Of a DNA stretch of 22,862 bases, positions 8,084 through 16,044 are shown one piece after another. The stretch is taken from contig JASLSL010000065.1 in the NCBI GenBank assembly GCA_030743445.1, forward strand, positions 1-22,862, given 5' to 3'. The notes under the pieces are model-generated. The model saw only the letters and a program-made list of their open reading frames with translations, had not been told where the DNA came from and did not search any database. A program made the translations under genes and the position numbers. Source of the stretch: Alphaproteobacteria bacterium (GTDB lineage: Bacteria > Pseudomonadota > Alphaproteobacteria > UBA8366). Every line of letters starts with the position of its first letter. The stretch's first letter is position 1.

Positions 8084-8884
8084 ATGCGTAACCGTTTTCT
8101 GATGCTGCTTGTCGGCATCCTGATGTCGTTGACAACGTTGAGGGGAGCCGACGCGGCGCCGCAGGTCCTGGCGGTGCTCGCCTCCGAGACCGGCGTGCCG
8201 TTCATCTGCATTGACGGGACCTGCAAGGCCGAGCTCACCGCCTTTTGCCTGCAGGAGCACCGGGACCCGCCGCTTCCCGGCGCCAAGTACCGCCCGGCGG
8301 AGGCGCACAGCTTCACCCTCGCCATAACGACCGCGACCGGTGAGCGGATCGGCATTCCTGCGACCGATATCGTCGACTTCGTCGCGACTCGCGGCTTCAC
8401 CTCGGCGTTGGCCGTCTTGCCCGAATCCGTAGTGCGCGGGATGAAAGGCGTCTCGGCATCGATCGTGATCGACAAATACGCCTCGCTGCTGCCGGTGCCC
8501 GAGCCCGGCGACGACAATCCACTGACGCGCGAGGAAGTCGCGGCTGCCAGCGGCATGTTGCGCCGGGTCGGCGCCAACGTCGTCGACCGTAATCCGAATG
8601 CCGTTGCGGCCCAGTTCCTGGCCCGGCTGTCGGACCGGCTGATGGTCGAGCGCAACTATAGTCTCGCCGATTACGCCAAGCTGTTCCGCCATGCGAGCGA
8701 GCGCCTCGTGGACCGACCGCTGAATTCCAAGAGCCTGATCCGCGCCCGCGACGCCTACAACGAATGCATCGCGTTTGCCGGCAAGTTGGGTTTCGCCGCG
8801 ATGAGCGGCTGTTTGGCGGGGAAACACGACGAGATTCTCCGCGACCTCAACTACGACTATTGGAACAGCCTGGCCGGCAGCTAA
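8084..8884 (+). CDS. secreted five-cysteine protein, copy A (unrecognised family)
   Basis: I do not recognise this family. The 266-residue protein starts at the ATG at 8084, preceded by GGGAGGG; an in-frame TTG 10 codons earlier is less likely. A signal peptide spans residues 1 to about 25 (hydrophobic 5-16, cleavage near ADAA). Three Cys lie in an N-terminal module (Cys42, Cys47, Cys55, in ICIDGTCKAELTAFCLQ) and two near the end (Cys228, Cys243). A central DNPLTREEV segment leads to RRVGANVVDRN. The same five Cys and these segments recur in the protein at 10143-10961, so the two are paralogues. An odd number of Cys leaves at least one unpaired or intermolecular. A TATAGT box at 8032-8037 may be its -10 element. 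A terminator follows at 8905. Confidence 0.82.
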   Translation: MRNRFLMLLVGILMSLTTLRGADAAPQVLAVLASETGVPFICIDGTCKAELTAFCLQEHRDPPLPGAKYRPAEAHSFTLAITTATGERIGIPATDIVDFVATRGFTSALAVLPESVVRGMKGVSASIVIDKYASLLPVPEPGDDNPLTREEVAAASGMLRRVGANVVDRNPNAVAAQFLARLSDRLMVERNYSLADYAKLFRHASERLVDRPLNSKSLIRARDAYNECIAFAGKLGFAAMSGCLAGKHDEILRDLNYDYWNSLAGS

Positions 8885-8904
8885 CGGCGACACGCGAGAA
8901 GAAA

Positions 8905-8933
8905 AAAGGCCCCGCCGGTTTGGCGGGGCCTTT
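8905..8933. terminator. bidirectional intrinsic terminator
   Basis: A perfect 12-bp stem, AAAGGCCCCGCC (8905-8916) against GGCGGGGCCTTT (8922-8933), encloses a 5-nt loop. Read on the minus strand the stem ends in a run of six T, so it terminates the MBL-fold gene, whose stop is 20 bp away. On the plus strand it has three T and lies 20 bp after five-Cys copy A. It serves two converging genes. Confidence 0.92.
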
Positions 8934-8952
8934 GGTCGGATATCCTAGCTCG

Positions 8953-9915
8953 TCAGCAGCCGGACGTGCACTTGCCGCTGGCGTCGAACTCCATGGTCCG
9001 TTCGCTCAAAGGCAGGTGCACCGGCACCTTGGTCGCCTTTATGAACCTGTCGGTCTTGGTGCCGGCGATGACCTTGCCGCCCTTGGTCGCGACCTCGTTG
9101 GCGTGCGAGACGATGACGCTGTTCGGCTTGACCAACTCGTTGATTACGAAGGTCGGCTCGGTGGTGAACACATTGCCGACGTTCATGACCACGAGCTTGG
9201 CGTTGTAGTGCCGACGCACCACGCTGTCCTGCTCGGCGGTGATCCCGGTGTCGCCGGAGAGGTAGACCACGAGCCCGTTGGTAAATCTCAGCACATAGCC
9301 GGTCGGCGGGCCGGCATAGCCCGCAAGGCCGGCGGCCTTGAGCAATTTGCCGAGTTCACCGCCGATGAAGGCCGGATTGACGCCGTTCGAGTGGACCGCC
9401 GGGACGGTGGTGATCATCACACCACCGAACTTGCGCGAGGAGCCGAACCTCACCAATTGCGATTTCTTGAAATCGCCACCTAGAGCATTCAGCTTGGTGC
9501 CGAAAAACCTCCGCATCTCGCTGCCGGTGACGATCGTCGCCTTCCTGGCGAGCGCGATATTGACGGTGTTGGTGTTCGGCGCCGCCTTGACCGAAAGCGT
9601 CGGCTTGCCGCAAGTCCCCGCGTTGGGCTTCGGCTGATGCTTGTCGCCGACATGGTCGCCGTGCATGTGGCTCACCAGGAGCACGTCGATCTTGCCGAGG
9701 CGCGGATCGTCCGTACCCGCGACCGTGCGCCCCGCATCGTAGAGGATGCGCGTGCCATTCGGGTCCTCGAAGATCATCGCCCGGTCGAACTTGCAGAACT
9801 CGCCTTTTACCAGCCCCAAAGGGGTAACCTTCACGCCGGCCGCCGCGGCGGGCTGCGCCATCGTGCCGGCAAGCCCGACGGCGAGCGCCGCCATGGCCAA
9901 ATGGAATTTTCTCAT
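8953..9915 (-). CDS. secreted metallo-beta-lactamase-fold hydrolase
   Basis: This 320-residue protein has a signal peptide (about 1-26, ending in QPAAAAG), so it should act in the periplasm or outside. The MBL core carries VSHMHGDHVG at about 81-90, the HxHxDH dizinc motif. His175 lies in PAVHSNG, Asp222 in LSGDTGI and His271 in VIVSHANE, so all expected metal ligands are present. The arrangement resembles UlaG-like and other broad MBL hydrolases; the substrate cannot be deduced. A CTSGC tail (Cys316, Cys320) plus Cys41 and Cys102 could form disulfides. The ATG at 9915 is preceded by GGGAGGAGGG. The gene sits on the opposite strand between the two five-Cys paralogues. Confidence 0.9.
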   Translation of the reverse strand: MRKFHLAMAALAVGLAGTMAQPAAAAGVKVTPLGLVKGEFCKFDRAMIFEDPNGTRILYDAGRTVAGTDDPRLGKIDVLLVSHMHGDHVGDKHQPKPNAGTCGKPTLSVKAAPNTNTVNIALARKATIVTGSEMRRFFGTKLNALGGDFKKSQLVRFGSSRKFGGVMITTVPAVHSNGVNPAFIGGELGKLLKAAGLAGYAGPPTGYVLRFTNGLVVYLSGDTGITAEQDSVVRRHYNAKLVVMNVGNVFTTEPTFVINELVKPNSVIVSHANEVATKGGKVIAGTKTDRFIKATKVPVHLPLSERTMEFDASGKCTSGC

Positions 9916-10142
9916 CGAAATCCCTCCTCCCGATCATCAAAGAACTAACCTGAAAGCAGGCTTGGCCGGACCGCAAGATTGGGATCCGAATTTTTCGATT
10001 GTGACCTGCCCCCGACCCAATTTAACACTTTCCCCGCCGGTCGAAAGCGATCTCTGTTCACATCTGTCTTACCTGGGCGAAATTTCGGAATTCGGGTATA
10101 CTACCGTCAATTCAATTAGGACTGCTCAGAGGGGAGATCGAG

Positions 10143-10961
10143 ATGACGGTCAGACTCTTCAACTGGTTCGCGCTCGCCCTGGTGGCGGCGTTCGCCATGA
10201 CGCCGTTCGGCGGGGCCCGCGCCGCCTCGCAGATGCTGGCCCTGCTGGAGATCGGCGGCTCGACGCCGCTGGTTTGCGAAGGCGGCGTCTGCAAGGCCGA
10301 GTTCTCGACTTTCTGCCTGCAGAAGGACCGGCCCCTGCCCGGCGCCTGGGTGCCTTACGAGGTCGCCGAGGGCGGCAACCTGCATCTGGTCCTGAGCGAC
10401 CCGGCCGGCGGCGAATGGCGGGTCCCGGCGGCGGACTACATCCGGATCAAGACCGCGCGGGCGAGCCATACCGCGGTGATCGTCGAGTTGGCGGAGGGTG
10501 CGCTCGCCGCACTCGGCGCCGAGAAGGCCGCGGTCGAGGTCGGCCCGCAGGTCACCTTGGCGCCGGTCGAGGTCGCCGGCGACACCGACCCGCTGACCGA
10601 GCAGGACAAGCTGATCGCGATCGGTCCGTTGCGCATCACGGGCGCCAACATGGTCGACCGCGCCGGTGCCTCGATCGAGGCGGTGCGGACGATCAATCGC
10701 TTGGTCAACGCCCTGCCGGACGCGGTCCAGATCGACGCGCATGCGAAACAGCGTCTATGGGGCAAGGCGGTCGATACGGGCTTCGAGGACGCGTCGGCGG
10801 AGGAAATCGGGATGGCGGCGCAGGAGTACGGCAGCTGCTGGAACAACCGGCTGGTCGAGCTCGGCGGCTATTCGGTGCGCAACTGCCTGCAGCAGCGGCA
10901 CGACTGGCTCATGTGGGACCACGTCAAGCGATACTGGAAGGCGGTCGGCGCCGGCAGCTAG
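10143..10961 (+). CDS. secreted five-cysteine protein, copy B (paralogue of 8084-8884)
   Basis: A 272-residue protein of the same unrecognised family as the gene at 8084. The signal peptide has hydrophobic residues 9-19 and cleavage near ARAAS (about 28). Cys45, Cys50 and Cys58 (VCEGGVCKAEFSTFCLQ) match copy A with identical spacing. Cys232 and Cys248 match its C-terminal pair, and both proteins end in AGS. DPLTEQDKL followed by RITGANMVDRAG matches the central segment. The sides between these blocks differ greatly, so the duplication is old or diversified. AGAGGGGAG sits 7 bp before the ATG, and TATACT at 10097-10102 is a -10 candidate without a clear -35. It diverges from the MBL-fold gene across 227 bp that hold no other gene. 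Confidence 0.82.
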   Translation: MTVRLFNWFALALVAAFAMTPFGGARAASQMLALLEIGGSTPLVCEGGVCKAEFSTFCLQKDRPLPGAWVPYEVAEGGNLHLVLSDPAGGEWRVPAADYIRIKTARASHTAVIVELAEGALAALGAEKAAVEVGPQVTLAPVEVAGDTDPLTEQDKLIAIGPLRITGANMVDRAGASIEAVRTINRLVNALPDAVQIDAHAKQRLWGKAVDTGFEDASAEEIGMAAQEYGSCWNNRLVELGGYSVRNCLQQRHDWLMWDHVKRYWKAVGAGS

Positions 10962-10985
10962 GCGCCTGACGACAAATTATCGAGG

Positions 10986-11270
10986 CTACGCGTCGTCCTG
11001 GTTGGCGGTGCGTCCGCCCTCGATTACCCCGCGCAGCCATTCGGGCACGACCTCCTTGGGATCGGTGTCCTCCAGCAACGCGATCATCATCTCAGGCCCG
11101 ATGCGCGCCGGGTCGCCCTCTTCGAACAAATCGCGCTGGGATTCCAACAGCCGCATGAGCGCGTCCTCGGGCACTAGGTCGAGCTCGACAAACAATGCCA
11201 GGATCGAGGTCTGGACCCCGACGAGTCCGGTCAAGAGGCGGCCAAAGTCGCGAACTTCGTCTTCGGTCAT
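10986..11270 (-). CDS. small acidic hypothetical protein
   Basis: This is a 94-residue protein that I do not recognise. The start is the ATG ending at 11270, with GGAGGG 10 bp upstream; the longer open frame overlaps the next gene and is not credible. The sequence is strongly acidic, without signal peptide or Cys. A hydrophobic helix (LLTGLVGVQTSILALFVELDLV, about 12-33) is followed by acidic helical repeats containing EDALMRLLES and PEMMIALLED. It is probably a cytoplasmic helical protein. It converges on five-Cys copy B and diverges from the D-2-hydroxyacid dehydrogenase. Confidence 0.65.
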   Translation of the reverse strand: MTEDEVRDFGRLLTGLVGVQTSILALFVELDLVPEDALMRLLESQRDLFEEGDPARIGPEMMIALLEDTDPKEVVPEWLRGVIEGGRTANQDDA

Positions 11271-11370
11271 CGTGGATTTTCCCTCCGCCTGTGGCCTCCC
11301 TGTGGCCCCGGCCGGTTTCCCTATGGCACAATCTGCCCGCGTCAGACCCCATCGAACAAGGTCATCCAAC

Positions 11371-12432
11371 ATGCCGGACATCGAACTGTTGAGCATCATA
11401 CGCCTGTCGGACAAGGACCGGGCGCAAATCGAGGCGATCGACCAATCGGTCCGCCTGACCGACGCCGGCGGCTGGTACGACGGCGAGATTCGCGAGACCT
11501 GGCCTGAAGTCACCTCGCGCCGCTACTTGGCGCCTGACGCCGACGGTGAAGGCACCAGGAAAGAGCGCGACGCACTGCTGGCCAATGCCGAAGTGGTGCT
11601 CGGCGGGTGGCCGTTCCCGCTCGACCTCGGCCGGCGGACGCCGAAGATGAAATGGTTCCACCAGCGTCCGGCGGGGGCGAGCAACCTCAGGCTCGGCGAC
11701 CTCTGGGGCAGCGACGTACTTGTCACCACGTCGAGGGGCTACGGCGCCACCCTGCCGATCGCGGAATACGCGCTTGCCGGCATCATGCATTTCGCCAAGG
11801 GGCTGCACCGGGTCGAGGTCGACCGGGCGGCGGGCGAATTCGACCATCGCCAATACAAGCCGGTGTTGCTCGAGGGCAAGACGGTCTGCGTCGTCGGCGC
11901 CGGCGGCATCGGCCGCGACGTCGGCAAGCTCTGCGCCGCGATCGGCATGCGGGTCGTCGGCACCAGGCGGCGACCGCCCGACGACCCGTCGGACCTGCCG
12001 AAAGGGTTTTCGGAGATCCGCGGCGCCGACGAATTGCTGGAATTGCTCGCCGAGAGCGACTTCGTCGCGGTCTGTTGCCAATGGACGCAAGAGACCACCG
12101 GGCTGATCGGCGCCGCCGCCCTCGCGGCGATGAAGCCGGGTGCCGTCTTGGTCAACGTCGCGCGCGGCGAGATCGTCGACGAGGACGCCCTCCTCCAGGC
12201 GCTGGCGGCGGACCGGATCAGGGGGGCGGCGCTCGACGTCTATATCGGCGAATTCGAGGGCTTGCCGGACGAACGGCTCTGGTCGGACCCCCGGGTGCTG
12301 ATCACCCCGCACACCTCGAACGGCAGCGACGTGAGCCGACACCGGGCGACCGAAATCTTCTGCGAGAACCTGGCCGCCTATGTCGAAGGCCACCCGCTCG
12401 CCAACGTGGTCGACTGGGAGGTCGGGTATTAA
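11371..12432 (+). CDS. D-2-hydroxyacid dehydrogenase family protein
   Basis: This NAD(P)-dependent dehydrogenase interconverts a 2-keto acid and its D-2-hydroxy acid; the exact substrate is not evident. I chose the ATG at 11371 (353 residues), where the D-2-hydroxyacid dehydrogenase sequence begins; the frame is open well upstream, inside another gene. The Rossmann motif GAGGIG is at 176-181. Catalytic Arg265 lies in VARGEIVDED, a Glu is at about 294, and His314 lies in TPHTSNGS. The residue after the nucleotide-binding strand region (GTRRRPPDD, about 197-205) is Arg-rich, which suggests NADP rather than NAD. It converges with the crotonase gene 15 bp downstream. Confidence 0.92.
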   Translation: MPDIELLSIIRLSDKDRAQIEAIDQSVRLTDAGGWYDGEIRETWPEVTSRRYLAPDADGEGTRKERDALLANAEVVLGGWPFPLDLGRRTPKMKWFHQRPAGASNLRLGDLWGSDVLVTTSRGYGATLPIAEYALAGIMHFAKGLHRVEVDRAAGEFDHRQYKPVLLEGKTVCVVGAGGIGRDVGKLCAAIGMRVVGTRRRPPDDPSDLPKGFSEIRGADELLELLAESDFVAVCCQWTQETTGLIGAAALAAMKPGAVLVNVARGEIVDEDALLQALAADRIRGAALDVYIGEFEGLPDERLWSDPRVLITPHTSNGSDVSRHRATEIFCENLAAYVEGHPLANVVDWEVGY

Positions 12433-12447
12433 TTCGCGCCCACCCGG

Positions 12448-13224
12448 TCAGTCGAAACTGCCGTGACGGCCGGCGCCGGCGGTGAATTGCCGGGCGCCGG
12501 ATTGGAACTGTTGCTCGAAGGCGGGCTTCGAGCCGGCGATTTCCCGATCGATGGCGTCTTCTTCCGCGTAATCCCATTGGCTGATGGTGGAGGCGCGGTC
12601 CGACAGCATGGCGAGTTGCGGGAATTCCGCCAACTGATGTGCCAATTGCTTCGCGGCGGGCAATGCTTCGCCCGCCGGAACCAGCCGGTCCGCGAGACCA
12701 ATGGCGTGCGCTTCGGCCGCCTTGACCGGCCGTCCGGTCATCAGCATGTCGAGCGCCCGGCTCTCGCCGACGATCCGCGGCAGGCGCACCGTCGTGCCGT
12801 TCGGCATCGGACCGCCGAAGCGGCGGCAGAACACGCCGAAGACGGCGGTTTCGCTGGCGACCCGCATGTCGCACCAGACCGCGAGCGCCAGACCGGCGGC
12901 GACCGCATGCCCTTCGACCGCCGCGATCACCGGCTTGGCGAGCCGGCGCCGGGTGACGCCCTTGTCCTTGCCCGCCCAGCAGAACCCGATGGCGTCGCCG
13001 GAGGCCAGTTCCGCCAAATCCGCGCCGGCGCAAAACGCACCCTCGGCGCCGGTCAGGATCCCGACCCGGGATTCGGGGTCGGCCTCGAACGCCATGAAGG
13101 CGTCGTGGAGCGCCTTGACGGTTTCCACGTCGCAGGCGTTTCTCGCCTCGGGCCGGTTGATGGTGACGATCGTGACGGGCCCGTCGATCTCGACGAGCAC
13201 CTTGCCGTTGCCAAGTTCAGTCAT
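12448..13224 (-). CDS. crotonase-fold protein lacking both catalytic Glu (enoyl-CoA hydratase/isomerase family)
   Basis: This 258-residue protein has the crotonase fold: NRPEARNACD at about 23-32, the oxyanion-hole strand AFCAGADLAEL at about 63-73, and VEGHAVAAGLALAVWCDMR at about 103-121. Enoyl-CoA hydratases use two Glu (Glu144 and Glu164, rat numbering). Aligned through the WCD/MCD Asp, they are Ala113 and Cys133 here (FGVFCRRFGG). Hydratase activity is therefore unlikely, although the oxyanion hole should still bind an acyl-CoA thioester. Crotonase subgroups with an FGVFCRR segment are common in GC-rich bacteria and their reactions are mostly unknown. No clear Shine-Dalgarno precedes the ATG. 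It lies 92 bp downstream of the VOC gene and may have its own promoter (TATAGA on the minus strand at 13242-13247). Confidence 0.88.
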   Translation of the reverse strand: MTELGNGKVLVEIDGPVTIVTINRPEARNACDVETVKALHDAFMAFEADPESRVGILTGAEGAFCAGADLAELASGDAIGFCWAGKDKGVTRRRLAKPVIAAVEGHAVAAGLALAVWCDMRVASETAVFGVFCRRFGGPMPNGTTVRLPRIVGESRALDMLMTGRPVKAAEAHAIGLADRLVPAGEALPAAKQLAHQLAEFPQLAMLSDRASTISQWDYAEEDAIDREIAGSKPAFEQQFQSGARQFTAGAGRHGSFD

Positions 13225-13316
13225 CGTGCGATGTCCAGTTGTCTATAACGTTCGAAAAGGGGGTAGCCGAAACCCTAGCGTTGGGGCGCACGTCCCGCAA
13301 ACCGGCGCAGCAAACG

Positions 13317-13697
13317 CTAACCCGGCGGCATGTCGCGCTTGGCATGGACGAGCTGCAGGCGCCAGCCATCCGGGTCGCGCAGGTTGATGTTGGTGCGGCC
13401 GGTCGCCTCGACGTAGCCGGGCCCGCCGCCCGTGGCGATGCCCTTCTCCTTCAGGGCCGCGTCGGCCGCCTCGATATCGTCGACGGCGAAGGCGATATGG
13501 TTGACGCCGATCACCTCCTCGCCGGTGGCCTGATGGATTTCGAAGATCGGCTGGTTTTCGCCCGGCGGCTTGAGCTCGGCCGAGGCCCCGTGATGGTCGG
13601 TCCGAACCAACAGCTCGAAGCCGAGATTCTCGAGGAACTCGACGTATTCCTCGAAGTCCCGGACGATCAATTCGATATGGTCGATGCCTTTAATCAT
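13317..13697 (-). CDS. VOC-family (glyoxalase/dioxygenase-fold) protein
   Basis: A 126-residue vicinal-oxygen-chelate protein with two beta-alpha-beta-beta-beta modules. Likely metal ligands at the usual positions are His7 (GIDHIEL), Glu53 (IFEIHQ), His67 (GVNHIAF) and Gln115 (WRLQLV). The last is a Gln where glyoxalase I and dioxygenases normally have Glu. RDPDGWRLQL is the typical C-terminal motif. The function could be lyase, epimerase, isomerase or dioxygenase and cannot be decided. The start codon overlaps the 3' end of the CoxL-like gene by 8 bp, which implies translational coupling and a shared pathway. Confidence 0.9.
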   Translation of the reverse strand: MIKGIDHIELIVRDFEEYVEFLENLGFELLVRTDHHGASAELKPPGENQPIFEIHQATGEEVIGVNHIAFAVDDIEAADAALKEKGIATGGGPGYVEATGRTNINLRDPDGWRLQLVHAKRDMPPG

Positions 13698-16038
13698 CGC
13701 TCGCTCCCGTCTTAGAGTTCGCCCCGTTTATCGCCCGCCAGACGCGCTCCGCCGTCAGCGGCATGTCGAGGTGGTTGATACCCAAGGGCGCCAGCCCATC
13801 GACCACCGCGTTGACCACCGCCGGCAGGGCGCCGACCGTCCCGGCCTCGCCGGCACCCTTGACGCCCAAGGGGTTCATTGGTGTCGGCACCGGGTTGCTC
13901 TCGACCTCAAAGGCCGGGAGGTCGTCGGCCCGCGGCATGCAGTAATCCATGAAGCTGCCGGAGACGAGTTGTCCCGTCGCCGGGTCGTAGCGCACGTCCT
14001 CGATTAGGGCCTGGCCTGCGCCCATCGCGACACCGCCGTGGATCTGGCCCTTCAGCAGCAGCGGGTTCAGCACCGTGCCGACGTCGTCGACGACCCAATA
14101 GCCGACGATCCGAACGCGCCCGGTCTCGGGATCGATCTCGACCTCGGCGACGTGGCAGCCGTTCGGGAAAGTCGGCGCCCGGGGCTGGAAGATCGCGGTC
14201 TCGTCGAGCCCGGGCTCGATCTCGGGCGGCAGCTTCTCGCCCTCGAAGGCGCGCCGGGCGACGGCGGTAAAGTCGACGCGCCGGTCGGTGCCGACGACCT
14301 TGAACTCGCCCGCCTCGAACTCGATGTCGTCCTCCGCCACCTCCAGCAGGTGAGCCGCGATGCGCTTGCCCTTGGCGATCGCCTTGTCGGCGGCGAGCGC
14401 CGTCGCCGAGCCCGCCAGCACCGCGCTGCGCGAGCCGAAGGTGCCGCCGCCATGGGTCACGATATCGGTGTCGCCCTCAACGACGCGGATGCGCTCGGGC
14501 GCGATGCCGAGCCGCTCGGCGAGGACCTGGGTGAACGCGGTCTCGTGGCCCTGGCCATGGCTGACCGAGCCGAGGATCAGGGTCACCGTGCCCGACGGGT
14601 CGAACCGCACTTGCGCCGATTCATAGCCGACCTGGGCCGCCTGCTCGATGGTGTTGGAGATGCCGAGCCCGCGGAGATATCCCGCCGCCTTCGCCGCCTG
14701 GCGGCGCGCTTCGAAGCCGGCATGGTCGGCCGCCTGCAGCGCCAAATCCATGTTCCGTTCGAAATCTCCGGTGTCGTAGGTGAAGACCAGCCCGGTGCGG
14801 AACGGCATGGCGTCGGGCCGGATGGTGTTGCGCCGGCGCAGTTCGGCCGGGTCGAGCCCGATCTCGCGCGCCGCGATGTCGACCATGCGCTCGATGACGT
14901 AGGCCGCCTCGGGCCGGCCGGCGCCGCGATAAGGTCCGGTCGATCCGCAATTGGTGAACAGCCCGGTAACGGTGGCGTGGATCGCCGGCGTCCGGTAGAC
15001 GCCCGCCAGCGAACCGAGGTTGCCGATGCCCGGATGCGGACCGCGCGTGGCGAGATAGGCGCCGAGATTGACCAGCGACCGGGTGCGCAGGCCGAGAAAG
15101 ACTCCGTTGTCGTCGAGCGCGAGCTCGGCATCGACGAAGTTGTCCCGCGCATGGTTGTCGGCCTGCAGCGATTCCGACCGGTCGGGGTACCATTTGACCG
15201 GGCGGCCGATCCGCTTCGCCGCCCACAGCACCAAGGGATATTCCCGGTAGGTCCCGCCCTTCATGCCGAAGCTGCCGCCGACGTCGTTGGTCACGACGCG
15301 AAGCGCCGTCTCCGGCACGCCGAGAATGTTCCGTGCCAGGTCCTGGCGAATCCGGTGCGGCGTCTGCAAGCCGGCATAGAGCGTATAGCGCCCGCCGATC
15401 GGGTCGTAGGCGCCGATGCAGCCGCGTGGTTCCATCGAATTGGTCGAGACCCGGTTGATCCGGAGCCGCTCTTTGACGACATGAGCCGCCGTGTTGAACG
15501 CGGCGTCGACCGCCGCCGGGTCGCCGAGCGCGTGCTCGAAACAGACGTTGTCGGGACAATCGTCCCAGATCGCCGGCGCGCCCTCAGCCAAGGCATCCTC
15601 GGCCGAGGTCACCACCGGCAGCATCCTGTAGTCGATTTCGATGCGCTCGGCGGCGTCCTTCGCCCGGTCCAAGGTCTCGGCGACCATCAGGGCGACCGGG
15701 TCGCCGACGAACCTGACCCGGTTGCTCGTCAGGGGCGGGCACGGCGGCTGGAAGAGCGGGGCGCCGTCGCGGCGCTTCAACGGCATGATGCAGTCGATAT
15801 GGCCGAGGCCGTCGGCGGCATAGTCGGCGCCGGTCAGCACCGCCAAAACGCCCGGCATCGCCGCCGCCGCGCTCGTCTCGATCGCCTTGATCTCGCCGTG
15901 GGCGAGCGGCGAGCGCAGCAGGTAGCCGACCGCGAGCCCGGGGAGCTGGAGATCGTCGAGAAAGCGCCCGGCGCCCCTCAAGAGCCGCGGGTCCTCGAGG
16001 CGAGAGACACCTTGACCGATTGCGAACTTCTCGACCAT
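13690..16038 (-). CDS. molybdenum hydroxylase large subunit, form-II CoxL-like
   Basis: This is the 782-residue molybdopterin-binding subunit of the xanthine dehydrogenase / CO dehydrogenase family, which hydroxylates substrates using water and a Mo-oxo-sulfido centre. VSRLEDPRLLRGAGRF opens the protein. VTNDVGGSFGMKGG at about 249-262 binds the cofactor. PYRGAGRPE at about 369-377 matches the AYRGAGR type found in form-II CoxL and not the AYxCSFR loop of true CO dehydrogenase. Glu731 in GVKGAGEAG is the catalytic base. Form-II proteins have unproven substrates. The 2Fe-2S and FAD subunits that normally accompany it (CoxS, CoxM) are not in the window. The gene begins 6 bp after the BKACE stop and overlaps the VOC start by 8 bp. 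Confidence 0.92.
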   Translation of the reverse strand: MVEKFAIGQGVSRLEDPRLLRGAGRFLDDLQLPGLAVGYLLRSPLAHGEIKAIETSAAAAMPGVLAVLTGADYAADGLGHIDCIMPLKRRDGAPLFQPPCPPLTSNRVRFVGDPVALMVAETLDRAKDAAERIEIDYRMLPVVTSAEDALAEGAPAIWDDCPDNVCFEHALGDPAAVDAAFNTAAHVVKERLRINRVSTNSMEPRGCIGAYDPIGGRYTLYAGLQTPHRIRQDLARNILGVPETALRVVTNDVGGSFGMKGGTYREYPLVLWAAKRIGRPVKWYPDRSESLQADNHARDNFVDAELALDDNGVFLGLRTRSLVNLGAYLATRGPHPGIGNLGSLAGVYRTPAIHATVTGLFTNCGSTGPYRGAGRPEAAYVIERMVDIAAREIGLDPAELRRRNTIRPDAMPFRTGLVFTYDTGDFERNMDLALQAADHAGFEARRQAAKAAGYLRGLGISNTIEQAAQVGYESAQVRFDPSGTVTLILGSVSHGQGHETAFTQVLAERLGIAPERIRVVEGDTDIVTHGGGTFGSRSAVLAGSATALAADKAIAKGKRIAAHLLEVAEDDIEFEAGEFKVVGTDRRVDFTAVARRAFEGEKLPPEIEPGLDETAIFQPRAPTFPNGCHVAEVEIDPETGRVRIVGYWVVDDVGTVLNPLLLKGQIHGGVAMGAGQALIEDVRYDPATGQLVSGSFMDYCMPRADDLPAFEVESNPVPTPMNPLGVKGAGEAGTVGALPAVVNAVVDGLAPLGINHLDMPLTAERVWRAINGANSKTGASDD

Positions 16039-16044
16039 TCGCGC

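Noticed and set aside
6839..8893. 684-codon open frame on the minus strand
   Set aside because: It runs antisense through the GST and five-Cys genes and over the gap between them; no motif was seen, and the plus-strand genes have ribosome-binding sites and signal peptides.
13690..16038. Annotation of the CoxL-like gene as aerobic CO dehydrogenase
   Set aside because: The diagnostic AYxCSFR copper-Cys loop is absent (PYRGAGR instead), and CoxS and CoxM are not adjacent.
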